64,000 bases of DNA from Lucinisca nassula (lineage: Eukaryota > Mollusca > Bivalvia > Lucinida > Lucinidae), in assembly GCA_963580285.1 (NCBI GenBank), contig OY757016.1, positions 43,911,124-43,975,123 of the forward strand, read 5' to 3'. This document shows, piece by piece, positions 32,497-42,284 of the stretch. Positions within the stretch are counted from its first letter, which is position 1. The number at the start of each line of letters is the position of its first letter. The notes under the pieces are model-generated. The model worked only from the letters and a program-made list of their open reading frames with translations, searched no databases and was not told where the DNA came from. Made by a program: the position numbers and the translations under genes.

Positions 32497-33092
32497 ATCC
32501 CAACCCTGAATCCCTTATTTTAATCCTGTTCCGATCCCACAGGATTTCATCGGGATCACTGCGGGATTTCATTCTGATCCCGGCGGGATTTCATCGGGAA
32601 TCCCGCAATTTGTCCCGCCGGGATCCCGATAAATCCTGCTGGGATTTCACCGGGATCCCGCTGGTTTCACCGGAATTCCGGTGGGATTTCACCGGGATCC
32701 CGGCGGGATTTCATCGGGAATCCCGCAATTTGTCCCGCTGGGATCCCGTCAGAATCCCACCGGGATCCCGATAAATCCTGCTGGGATTTCACCGGGATCC
32801 CGCTGGTTTCACCGGAATTCCGGTGGGATTTCACCGGGATCCCGGCGGGATTTCACCGGGATCCCGGCGGGATTTCATCGGGATCCCAGCGGGATTTATC
32901 GGGATCCCGGCGGGATTTCATCGGGATCCCGGCGGGATTAATCGGGATCCCAGTGGGATTTACCGGGATCCCGGCGGGATTTCATCGGGATCCCGGAAAT
33001 CCCGACCGGGAATCCCGCAATTTTATCCCGCCGGGATCCCGGCGGAATCCCACATGGGATCCCGGCAGGATCCCGGCGGGATTCCCGCTCAT
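32497..33092. repeat. GGATCCCGGCGGGAT minisatellite, long array
   Basis: Many units of about 23 bp with the core GGGATCCCGGCGGGATTTCA. A larger unit, from about CCGCTGGTTTCACCGG to TCCCGATAAATCCTG, is repeated once. The right flank ATGAGCGGGAATCC, read inverted with ACCCAAGTA, matches the left flank of 13,445-13,690. Open frames across it (to 145 residues) are repeats of GISPGSRRDF-like words. Confidence 0.9.
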
Positions 33093-33344
33093 ATTTTTAC
33101 TTGGGTATTAATGATCATTTGCAATTTGCGATTCAGTAAAAATCCTAAAAATTTGGACAACTTGAGGACTTGCTGTAATTCTCTTAATATTTTAACGAAT
33201 GTGTTCCACGATCCAGCATGGAGTTCAAAAGGTGCATATGGAATGGGAAACAGACTGTAGACCCTGATCAGACTGCCGCTTTCTGTCCAAATACTTAAGT
33301 GGACTGGGGTTAAAACTCAATAATAAATTTCTATTCTGGGATGA

Positions 33345-33437
33345 GACCTACATGTAGTGTGTATTTGACTTACATCCCACCAACAACTAAGCTCATGTGG
33401 AGACTGGACCTCTGTTTTAAGACTCATCCGAAAGTGT
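33345..33437 (-). mobile_element. SINE-C fragment
   Basis: CATCCCACCAACAACTAAGC to GACTCATCCGAAAGTGTG matches 42,434 onwards. It is cut by the hAT-like element. Confidence 0.65.
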
Positions 33438-33775
33438 GAAGAAGCTAGGGCTGGCTAATCGGAGGTGAAAAGATAATCGATTATCAGACCTGTCATTGCG
33501 ATCAATAATCGATTAGTAATCGCTAAGGTTTTTGTCATAATTTTACCTGTCTGGCTAAGTTCTTCTTAGCATGACTCTTACCATATGTTGCACTTTACCA
33601 TATGTATATTTGAACAGACAGGCCTGAGCAAACAGTGTAGACCCAGATGAGACGCTGCAGAATGCAGCGTCTCATCAGGGTCTGCACTGTTTGCCACTCA
33701 TCCATCTATTTTAGGTATAACTTTGGGTAGTAAATTGTACCTATCAAGTAATCGATTAAAAGCAAATATAATCAT

Positions 33776-33904
33776 TAGGGCCCCGCACTGAAAGTGTGGG
33801 TGCCCTATAGTAATCACTCTGTCCGTCCGTCTGTCTGTCCATCTGTCCGTCCACAAATTTCTGATAGCGCTGCCGGGGCCCTAGTCAGTTTCACTGACAG
33901 CTCT
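33776..33904. mobile_element. small TAGGGCCCCG element, copy 2, nested
   Basis: Nearly the same as 16,377-16,533. It interrupts the hAT-like element between AAAGCAAATATAATCAT and TTTTTGTTGAATTTATCG. Those two blocks are adjacent at about 20,625-20,665. Confidence 0.75.
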
Positions 33905-34813
33905 TGTTTTTGTTGAATTTATCGACCGATTAATCGGTTATACAGTCAAACCTGTATAAGAGAGCCACTTTTGGGAATGGAGGAATTGGCTGTTATACAC
34001 AGGTGGTTGTCTTATGGAGGTTCAGCCAGAAATGAAATTCTTAATGAAATATGTCGCCGCACTATTATTACCATTTCGGGGCTTTTGCAATTGGTTATTT
34101 TTAATTGTTTTGACTTTGGGCCGTCTTGGCGTCATCAAGGCCGAAAAACATGGGGGCGAAACGTCTAGACTTGATTCTCGAAATCACAAATATGAGCTAT
34201 GAAAAATTAGTGTAATCCTCAATAGAAACAAGTATTAATGTTAAAAATCATGTATTTTATGTAAGATCTAGCCAACAACACGAAGTAAGGCAGTTCGATG
34301 TGTTTTCCATCGAAACGTTTTTTCGGCCCGCCGACCGTCCGACAACTTCGGCTTTCGGCCTTATTACGATCAAGGAACTTTTATACCATAGAAGGTCAAT
34401 TCTTTATGAATTAGAGATTTATAATACATACCGATTTTTTTTTTCTCTCTTTTCACAAAACTGTCAAACTTTTCTTGTAAAATCGCCCGAGACCATGCGA
34501 GAAATAACGTGAGTTCGCGAGAATGAGTAAACACAGGTAAAATTTCCTTTCAAATCACACGTGACTATGCGAGAAATAACCGTTTTCCCTGAAGGCATAT
34601 CGACCTGTATCCAACTTTCACACATTTTGTTGACATAATTGGATTCAATTGTCAACACCAAGCAATTATCCGACTAGATAATTGAATTATCGAATTCAAC
34701 AGGTATGGGGTGGCCGTCTTTTGAAGAACAATTAGCGTTTTGGGAATTGATTTACTGGCCGATGGCGCATTTAAAGAGTTGGCGCTTTTATGCAGTTAAA
34801 TTCAGGCTTTCAA

Positions 34814-34918
34814 GTAGTCCTACTTTTTCCTACTTTTTCCTACTTTTCCTACTTTTTTGGTCTCTTCCTACTTTGTTCCTACTTTTTCCAGAAAAACTCC
34901 TACTTCTCCTACTTTTTT
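34814..34918 (+). repeat. CCTACTTTTT cluster, left
   Basis: About ten variants of TCCTACTTTTT. The same words occur in the same orientation at 37,327-37,410, beyond the satellite. The two clusters may mark the ends of another nested unit. Confidence 0.6.
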
Positions 34919-35139
34919 GATTTGTTCAAAAACTAAGACCCCAAATAAATTAATAAACAAATAAAGCATTTAAAATATATCATGTATCTCAAACTATTTG
35001 TAGAATGCATCTTGTTATATGACATATGTACTGATGATCCTCGACATTCATCTGCTGTTTTTAGCTGTACCACTAATTGGAATATGTTGATGTAAAGCAA
35101 AACTGCAATGACCATCTACAGTTTTGTCTTATTGAACAT

Positions 35140-37025
35140 GACAAGATTTTTTGCAGTCAGTAGTGTAGTGATGCTATAACTAAATGACCAACTGAAGCTC
35201 TGTCTTGTTGAGAACTGTAGAAAATTCACTACAGCAATGCTTTGATGTCCTAACTGCTGTGACAAACTGTTCTGTCTTGTTTAGCATTTAGAAATTCATT
35301 GCAGCAGTCCAGTGATGCCTTAACTGCTGTGACCAGCTGTAACTGTCTTGTTAGCATGACAAACATTCACTTCAGCAGTGCAGTGATGCCTTAACTGCAG
35401 TAACCAGCTTGAGCTTTGTCTTGTTTAGCATGACAAAAATTCATTGCAGCCATGAGTTGATGCCTCAACTGCATTGCCCAGCTAGAGCTCTGTCTTGTTA
35501 AGCATGACAGGAGTTCATAGCAGCAATGCTTTGATACCATGGCTTTGATGCCTTACTAGAGCTCTGTCTTGTTTAGCTGCTTTGACAGTTTAACTGCAGT
35601 GATCAGCTGGATCTCTGTCTTTAGCACAAGGGGAATCCATTAGTGTTGTGATGCCTAAACTGCAGTGACAAATTAAAGTTCTGTCTTGTTTAGCTTGATA
35701 GAAATTCATTACAGTAGTGCTCTGATGACTAAATTGCAGAGACCCACTGGAGCTCAGTCTTTTTGAGCAAGACAGAAATTCATTGCAATGCTGTGATGCC
35801 TTGACTGCAGTGATCAACTAGAGTTCTGTCTTGAGCATGAAAGTGATACACTGCAGCAGCACTGTAATGCCTTAACTGCAGTGACCCACTAGGGTTCTGT
35901 CTTGTTGAGCATGGCAGCAATTTATTGCAGCACTGCTGTGGTGCCTTAACTGAGTTACCAACTAGAGCTCTGACTTTTTAGCATGACAGAAATTCATTGC
36001 AGCAGTGCTGCTTAAATTTGTCTTAAATGCAGTGACCAACTAGAATTATTGTCTTGATAAGTATGAAAGTAATTCATTGTTGCCATGCTTTGATGCCTTT
36101 AACTGTAATGACCATTTAGAGTTCTGTCTTATTGAGCATGACAGGAATTCATTGCAGCCCTGCTGTGTTGCCTTTATTGAAGTGACCAACTAGAGTTCCA
36201 TCTTGTTGGGCATGAAAGGAATTCATTGCAGCAGTGCTGCGTTGCCTTTATTGAAGTGACCGACTAGAGCTGTGTCTTGTTTAGCATGACAGCAAACCAT
36301 TGATGCAGTGCTAGGATGCCTTAACTGCAGTGAAAAATCTGAGATCTGTCTTATGGAGGATGACAGGAATTCAAAGCAGCAGTAATGCAATGTCTTCACT
36401 GCAGTGATATACCAGCAGGAGATCTTCCTTGTCTAGCATGACAGAAATTCATTGCAGCAGTGCTGTGATGACTGGAGTGACCAACTAGAGCTCTTTCTTG
36501 TTTAGCATGACAGAAATTCATTTCAGCAATGCTGTGATGACTGAAGTGACCAACTAGAGCTCTGTCTTGTTTAGCATGACAGAAATTCATTGCAACAATG
36601 CTGTGATGACTGAAGTGACCAACTAGAGCTCTGTCTTGTTTAGCATGACAGAAATTCATTGCAGCAATGCTGTGATGACTGAAGTGACCAACTAGAGCTC
36701 TGTCTTGTTTAGCATGACAGAAATTCATTGCAGCAATGCTGTGATGACTGAATTGACCAACTAGAGCTCTGTTTTGTTTAGCATGACAGAAATTCATTGC
36801 AGCAGTGCTGTGATGACTGAAGTGACCAACTAGAGCTCTGTCTTGTTCAGCATGCCAGAGATTCATTGCAGCAATGCTGTGATGACTGAAGTGACCAACT
36901 AGAGCTCTGTCTCGTTTAGCATTACAGAAATGCATTAAGCCTTGACTTCAGTGAGCCACTAAAATGCTGTCTTATTTTGCATGACAGGAATTCATTGTAG
37001 CAATGCTATGATGCCTTCACCTGGA
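35140..37025. repeat. 69-bp satellite array
   Basis: Units are built on GACCAACTAGAGCTCTGTCT, TGTTTAGCATGACAGAAATT and CATTGCAGCAATGCTGTGAT. The spacing is exactly 69 bp in the centre (for example 36,541 to 36,610). Central units (about 36,400-36,930) are nearly identical, and outer units are strongly diverged. Since 69 is divisible by three, the minus strand is open for 179 residues as a 23-residue repeat. Homogeneous centre and decayed edges are typical of unequal exchange. Confidence 0.9.
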
Positions 37026-37326
37026 CATCTTGTAGCTGATGCTTCTCACAAATTTAAATTTTCAATTTTCATCAATTCTTTTGAATTAATGTTTTGACAT
37101 ATGTCAATATATAGATAGATATATATGCCAGAGGCAAACTCTTGACAAAAACATTGGAAGTTCAGGCTGCAGGCATGGATATCTACTAGATTGGTTAGCC
37201 ACTAACATTTTACAGGTGCCTGCTAACTTTGATGTAAAAACATTAGACTCTAATGCACAAAATAAAACTGCCCAAAACGAAAAACTGATAAAACGTGAGA
37301 CATATGGAGGTATGTTCGTGTCCATT

Positions 37327-37410
37327 AGCTCCTACTTTTTATATCAGGATCCTACTTTTTTCCTACTTTTTCATATCTCAGGCTCCTACTTTTCTCCTAC
37401 TTTTTCACCA
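37327..37410 (+). repeat. CCTACTTTTT cluster, right
   Basis: Direct counterpart of 34,814-34,918, with CTCCTACTTTTTATATCAGG-type units. Confidence 0.6.
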
Positions 37411-37675
37411 GGAATCACTTGAAAGCCTGTTAAATTACATAGTGAAATCATCGGGAATGTTTCATACCGGCGCTTTTACACAGGAGGCGCTCTTATAAAG
37501 GTGGCCGATTCGGCGATTTTGACTGTACAATTAATCATGTCAGCCTTAGAAGAAGCCTACCTACAGTCAAATCTTGGTAACCGCTGGACTTACTGGACTT
37601 ACATATAGATAAGGAAATCTCTACCAGTTTCAAATATATCATGTGAGACTATGTCAAGTATGATTTTTTGTTTGA

Positions 37676-37955
37676 ATTGGAGTTTAACAGCCCAGTCAAC
37701 ACTTTTCAGGTCATTTTTGAGCCGGTCATATCGAGCTGGTCAGTTTGTCTATCCATACTTATCCTGGGAAGGCTTATCGGTAAGCGGTTTACCAATCTTT
37801 CGCAAATCAGGGGAACAGAGAGAATGACTGGAGAAAAGATTTCATGATCAAATCTCCACGAAAGAATGTTGCAGACCCCGGCAGGTATGGAACCCACGTC
37901 CTGATCACCAGTCAGACGTGCATCCAACTGAGCTACCGAGATTGGTGCTGTCAAG
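37676..37955 (-). mobile_element. SINE-B, near full-length
   Basis: Reverse copy from GAATTGGAGTTTAACAGCCC to GAGCTACCGAGATTGG. The sense head reads GTAGCTCAGTTGGATGCACG then GTGGGTTCCATACC. Confidence 0.8.
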
Positions 37956-38212
37956 TATGAGACATCGTAATCTGAAAATGTTCTGAGAATTTGTAGTGGA
38001 AAATTTACGCACCTGTAACCATAGCAGAAAGTGTTGAAATCACATGATCTGGCACAATTACATGTAAACAGTCAAGAACGATTTTGGTATGAGAGACAAC
38101 CATTGTGAGATAGACACATCACAGGGACATTATCTCTCACTATGGGGAACCCATATATATTCTTTTTTGAAACGGGTAACAAATGCAGATAATCTGGCTA
38201 CCGCTCCTTAAA

Positions 38213-38280
38213 TGGATTCTTTGGGTGGTAGGGCTTGAGATGTCTTTTCATCTCGATGTCGGGTAAAAGTCCCACAATAT
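38213..38280 (+). mobile_element. SINE-A internal fragment
   Basis: GGGTGGTAGGGCTTGAGATG to GGGTAAAAGTCCCACAA only. Confidence 0.6.
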
Positions 38281-38439
38281 TTTCACTTAACAGCTCCAGT
38301 AAAAATCGCTCACAGGTAGGGAATGGGATTGATCCCATATTCCTTGGCAAAAATCAAATAACATTTATTATGTGCATGGTCCATGATGTCATCTGTTGAA
38401 ACTGTAATGGACTTTTTGGTCGATAAAAAAACATTAAAA

Positions 38440-38815
38440 TCATTATATGATAAACAGAATCTTTCACTCATGGTCATTTTTATATAAAAGTTATTAAACT
38501 CGCCAGAGACTAATTTCATAATTTCCTATGAAATGACCACTCTTGTAAAAACTTGTTAATCATATAACATCACCGTTATTTGATGGATAATCACCACACA
38601 ATATAATAACACATGTTTACTGGCATGTAACATCACTACAACGTCTTGTGACAACTCAGTGATTTCGACTGAAATTCTTAGCCAATAAAATTTGATTTAA
38701 AATGGTAATATGATGAACAGAATCTTACACTCGTGGTAGTTTCATTTGAAATTTATGAAACGAGCCAAGGCTTGTTTCATAGATTTCAAATGAAATGACC
38801 ACTTATGTAAGATCC
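38440..38815. repeat. repeat L, two related units
   Basis: TATGATAAACAGAATCTTTC at 38,446 and TATGATGAACAGAATCTTAC at 38,710 each start a block. Each block then has CACTC.TGGT.., an inverted AATGAAA/TTTCAT pair and ATGAAATGACCACT. The units are diverged and inexact. Confidence 0.5.
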
Positions 38816-38821
38816 TGGATT

Positions 38822-38932
38822 TATTGCATATGCAGGCTTTGATCAGACCCCGCATTCTGCGGTGTCTGATCTGGGCCTCCCTTGTTTGCCAGTATTCCCG
38901 TTTTGGGGTTTCAGGTACAAAATGGGTTAAGG
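38822..38932. mobile_element. TTAA-3 MITE end with hairpin
   Basis: A hairpin meeting at CCCCGCATTCTGCGGTG is followed by GTTTTGGGGTTTCAGGTACA and AAATGGG then TTAA. The left part is missing. Confidence 0.6.
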
Positions 38933-38939
38933 GTTATTA

Positions 38940-39240
38940 ATTTTGTTTGTTTGATTTGAGGTTGAACCTCACCGTCAACACTGTATAGGTCATTTTGGAG
39001 ACAATGCTTCCAATTTTGTGGGACTTTGACCCGACAATGAGATGAAATGACATCTCAAGCCCTGTCGCCCAATGAAACCAATAGGGTTTATAAGCATGGA
39101 TGGTCCAACTCGCACCGCTTTTCCTGGGCAGGCTTAGATCCTCTAAGCGGTATACCAGTACTTGTGTGCGGTTGGATTCAGCTCTGCGTGGAAGCATCAT
39201 GCAGCCCATATATTTCTTCAAGCCCCGATAGGCAGGGGCC
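38940..39240 (-). mobile_element. SINE-A, full-length
   Basis: Reverse copy from TTTGTTTGATTTGAGGTTGA to GATAGGCAGGGGCC. It lies 85 bp upstream of the PDZ-type exon. Confidence 0.8.
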
Positions 39241-39325
39241 TGGGTTAAGGGTTAGTCATATATTTAAATGTGTGCTATAATGAACAGTATATTAAAGAAA
39301 TTTGCATCTATTTATATTTTTTCAG

Positions 39326-39451
39326 TGTGAGAACAACAACAACAACAATACAAAACAAGGCATGGTGACAGAAGGGATCATAGTGTCAAAGGTGACAACT
39401 GGAGGGCCGGCGGACCTGAAGGGGCTCAAAACACATGACCAAGTAGTTAAG
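39326..39451 (+). CDS. internal exon encoding part of a PDZ domain
   Basis: A 126-base exon (42 codons, phase 0 at both ends) lies between an acceptor (TTATATTTTTTCAG) and a donor (AAG then GTAGGAAC). It encodes a short Asn run, then GMVTEGIIVSKVTTGGPA and DLKGLKTHDQVVK. The EGIxVxKV..GGPAD..GL...DQVxK pattern is the middle of a PDZ domain, a peptide-binding fold that binds protein C-termini. Such proteins act as cytoplasmic or membrane-linked scaffolds. The exon stops just before the usual VNG, as in small one-PDZ proteins of the TAX1BP3 type. That assignment is tentative. The Asn repeat (AAC)n is an oddity. I did not find the flanking exons, so this is probably a small exon inside long, repeat-filled introns. 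Confidence 0.7.
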
Positions 39452-39480
39452 GTAGGAACAACTTGATTAACCCATAAAAT

Positions 39481-39704
39481 GCCAATCAAGACAATTGTCG
39501 TCTGCTTTGTCGTCTGCTGTTTACTTTAAAAGTCATTTTTGCAAACACTGGGGACCCAGATCAGACTGCTCTAGGAGCAGTCTGATTTGGGTCCACACTG
39601 TTTGCCTGTATGCAAAAATATTTTTAAAAAGTTTGCAAGAAAATTCAGCAGATGACATAAGCAGATGACATTTTCGGATGTAGATTTTCTTGGCATTTTA
39701 AGGG
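39481..39704. mobile_element. TTAA-2 MITE, intact with TTAA duplication
   Basis: It runs CCCATAAAATGCCAATCAAG to GGCATTTTAAGGG, with TTAA at 39,477-39,480 and 39,705-39,708. The hairpin at 39,540-39,606 meets at CTCTAGGAG. It starts 30 bp downstream of the PDZ exon donor site. Confidence 0.85.
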
Positions 39705-39775
39705 TTAAATTGTTGGTTAATTACGAGCATCGAGCATTAAGCAAAACTGAGTTGTTAGACACCTGTGCTGAGCAA

Positions 39776-39832
39776 AGATGTTTTACATCCCACCAACAAC
39801 TATGGTCATATAGAAATGGGACTTCAGTTCAT
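39776..39832 (-). mobile_element. SINE-C fragment
   Basis: TTACATCCCACCAACAACTA to GGGACTTCAGTTCATC only. Confidence 0.5.
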
Positions 39833-39847
39833 CATGTTAACAAGTCC

Positions 39848-40015
39848 ATGTAGTGAACACCCCTGTAATCCACACTTTATAGAGAAAAGTGGGGTTTACA
39901 TGAGTATTCATAATTTTCCTTACTTTTGCACAAAAATATAGATTGTGGTTACTTAATAAGACTGCCTCAACGAGGTGGTTCTAATAAGCATCCACAATCT
40001 ATAAATAAAAATTTC
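39848..40015. mobile_element. HP-4 hairpin MITE
   Basis: CACCCCTGTAATCCACACTT, AAAAGTGGGGTTTACATGAG, then a hairpin of the GCCTCAACGAGGTGGTTCT type at about 39,938-40,000. Confidence 0.65.
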
Positions 40016-40139
40016 AAAAATTTTCATCTGGAAAATGTTGGTTCTAGAGATATGAGAAATGCCGTTGTTGCACATGGGTGTGTTAAACGTCCCATCTGTT
40101 ATCGTCCCATCTGAAAGTCTGAAGACAATACGCAAACAC

Positions 40140-40446
40140 GCCTATACAAATACATTGTCACCTTTATCGCCGAAAAAATGAAAATTTTAAGATGAAAAAT
40201 TGTGATATTTTTCTTATTTCTGCTCAAAATATAGATTGTGGGTACTCGTTAGAACCGCCTCATTGAGGCGGTTCTTACGAGTACCAACAATCTATATCTC
40301 AGAGCAGAAACAAGAAATGAGGCGGTTCTAACGAGTACCAACAATCTATATCTCAGAGCAGAAACAAGAAAAATAAGGTTTACCCCTGCAAACCCCAGTT
40401 TTACTATATAAAAGTGGGGTTAGAGGGGGTCAAAATTATATAGGCA
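40140..40446. mobile_element. HP-4 hairpin MITE, full-length, with internal duplication
   Basis: The ends CGCCTATACAAATACATTG and AAAATTATATAGGCATG are inverted. The hairpin at 40,232-40,295 meets at CCTCATTGAGG. A block of about 53 bp from GGCGGTTCT to AGCAGAAACAAGAAA occurs twice (about 40,265 and 40,320). Confidence 0.75.
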
Positions 40447-40580
40447 TGTCTTCATGATGAAGCCCAGACTCATAGGGTACATATAACCCATGGCTTATTA
40501 GGTGACTAGCTTAACCGCTACACTATGGAGGCTTCTTAATGCTTTAATTGCATGATGTTTTTTTTTTTTTTTCTCACTGC

Positions 40581-40748
40581 AGATGACATTTTGAAATATT
40601 TTCCTAATTTTCCCAGAAAATAGGATTTGACATCCCATGCAATAGAAGCAATTTGCATGAAATGTCAAGTCCTGTTTTGTGGAAAAAAATAAGAAAAATA
40701 TCAACAATTTGTCGTCTGCTGAATTAGCCTAGAGAGTGGTAAAGGTTA
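40581..40748. mobile_element. HP-5 hairpin MITE
   Basis: A CTGCAGATGACATTTTGAAA start, a hairpin ATTTGACATCCCATGCAA to TTGCATGAAATGTCAAGTCC, and TTTGTCGTCTGCTGAATTAG near the end. Confidence 0.6.
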
Positions 40749-41321
40749 ATTTAGAGAGAATGGGGCCTTAATTATAGACTTTTTTTCATGCTCAACTCAC
40801 TTGAGCATGAAATTTATAATTGCCATAAATATTAAAATACAAACTAATGGGTCAGTTTATACTGCTCAGATCAGCAGAGAATGTCATTTGTCCTGCTCAT
40901 AAATTTAAAATGTCAACAACTGTTATTCTTGTGATTCTTGGCATGCTTGACTAGTGTGTGAGGCTCAAGTTCACACTGCACATGGCATTACGTTTAGAAC
41001 ACTGTGCTTTGTATAGAAATTTCTAACCTTAACATCTCCCTTTCAAATGGAGAGTTATGTCTGAGTGGGCTCATGTGACTCATTATTGCAGCATCATTAA
41101 GCAGTTATTGTCCACCACTTAACTTCTGCATCAGTCGGCATAATCCACAAGCTTCCCGAAACATAACCTTTCCAGAAGAAAATTGCATTTTTGGTGGTGC
41201 AGTTTGGGCTGGTACTCTGCTGTTTACTATATCTGTACCCAGAGTAAGACAATTTTGGTTTATACTTTGTATTAATGTAGAAGATGAATTGCACCTTTTC
41301 TTAAGCTAATCCCTTTTTTCA
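40749..41321. other. unassigned stretch
   Basis: No repeat or exon is recognised. It may be intronic or single-copy. Confidence 0.35.
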
Positions 41322-41522
41322 GAGCTCCAGATAATTCAGCAGACAATAAAATGATAATATTTTTCTTATTCTTCCCTGAAAACAGGCTTTGATATTTCAT
41401 GCAAATTGTCTCCAATGGAGACAATTTGCATTAAATGTCAAATCCTGTATTCTGGGAAAAATAAGAAAAAATTTTCAAAATGTCGTCTGCTGAGAAAAAA
41501 ATACCCAGCATGTAGAGGGTTA
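41322..41522. mobile_element. HP-5 hairpin MITE, best copy
   Basis: The hairpin at about 41,370-41,460 meets at TTGTCTCCAATGGAGACAA. It is flanked by TTCAGCAGACAATAAAATGA and AATGTCGTCTGCTGAG, so the ends are inverted. GGGTTAAT follows. Confidence 0.7.
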
Positions 41523-41559
41523 ATTAAGGAGGAGTAACAAAGATAATTAAGGAATAATT

Positions 41560-41690
41560 CTCCTTATTTCTCTTCAGAAACCAGTGTTGTGGGTACCTAC
41601 TAGAATCCCCTGGATGGCAATTCTAACAAATATCCAAAATAGGTTTTTGATAAGAAATAAGAAAAATCGTACTTGCTGTTCCTTCTTATC
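41560..41690. mobile_element. HP-4 remnant
   Basis: TGTTGTGGGTACCTACTAGA and a decayed inverse, with AAGAAATAAGAAAAATCG at the right. Confidence 0.45.
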
Positions 41691-41731
41691 TGGAGTTGTT
41701 CTTTTTGTATTCCTTTGTCAGGAGCTCTTGA

Positions 41732-41953
41732 CCCATAAGATGCCAATCACGACAAATGTCATCGCTTTGTCGTCTGCTGATTACTTTAAAAGTCATTTTT
41801 GTAAACAGTGTGGACCCAAATCAGACTGCTTCTCTAGGAGCAGTCTGATTTTGGTCCACACTGTTAGCCTGTATGAAAAACATATTTTTTAAAACGTTTG
41901 CAAAAAAATTCAGCAGACATTTTCAGCTGTAGTTTTTCTCGGCATCTTAAGGG
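41732..41953. mobile_element. TTAA-2 MITE flanked by TTGA
   Basis: It runs CCCATAAGATGCCAATCACG to GGCATCTTAAGGG, with a hairpin at 41,800-41,868. Both flanks read TTGA (41,728-41,731 and 41,954-41,957) instead of TTAA. Confidence 0.75.
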
Positions 41954-41959
41954 TTGAAG

Positions 41960-42284
41960 GAGTCTAATATTCGCTAATATCGCTGGCTTTGTTCTCAATT
42001 CCTTTGATCTTTTCCAGAAGCGGCCAACCCTTGACCATGCTTTGAATTGTAATAATCCCGTTGAAAATTTGCATCAGTTCTGCATTAATCCTGTTGAATT
42101 CTGAATTAACAGTATTGTTAGAAAACGTGATGGCTAAATAGCGATTTTAGAAAGTTCCGGTTATAATTTGGTAGAGGCAAAGCTGTTGAAAACCCAGAGA
42201 TTTTAAGATAATTCAATTGTGAGAGATAATGCTTTCATTTAAGGCTAAGATAGTGTAATTTTTCGGATGAAAATTTTTGGTTTG
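41960..42284. other. unassigned stretch
   Basis: A pyrimidine-rich TTGATCTTTTCCAG at about 42,018 looks like a splice acceptor, but no convincing exon follows. Confidence 0.3.

Larger units (their letters stand above)
33943..37525. mobile_element. pogo/Tigger-like non-autonomous element carrying a satellite
   Basis: It begins CAGTCAAACCTGTATAAGAG and ends TTTTGACTG, with TA on both sides (33,941-33,942 and 37,526-37,527). Inner sequence near both ends is also inverted (ATAAGAGAGCCAC and GTGGCC..TTATAAGAG). TA duplication and CAG..CTG ends fit the pogo group of Tc1/mariner. The interior has no transposase frame and holds the 69-bp satellite. Confidence 0.75.
33446..37548 (+). mobile_element. 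hAT-like non-autonomous element, outer layer of a nest
   Basis: It begins TAGGGCTGGCTAATCGGAG and ends ATGTCAGCCTTA, so the ends are imperfect inverted repeats (TAGGGCTG and TAAGGCTG). A perfect 8-bp direct repeat GAAGAAGC flanks it (33,438-33,445 and 37,549-37,556), as expected for hAT transposons. The hairpin is at 33,627-33,697. Without the two inserts listed below it would be about 390 bp, like 20,349-20,710. No transposase is present. Confidence 0.85.

Noticed and set aside
32681..33260. Frames of 86 and 145 residues with GISPGSRRDF-like repeats
   Set aside because: They are the GGATCCCGGCGGGAT minisatellite read through. The units vary in length without regard for frame.
36396..36935. 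Secreted or repeat protein of 179 residues
   Set aside because: It is an open read of the 69-bp satellite. The repeat continues outside the frame with stops.
42018..42110. Possible exon after TTGATCTTTTCCAG
   Set aside because: The open read is short, ends at a stop without a donor and has no family pattern.
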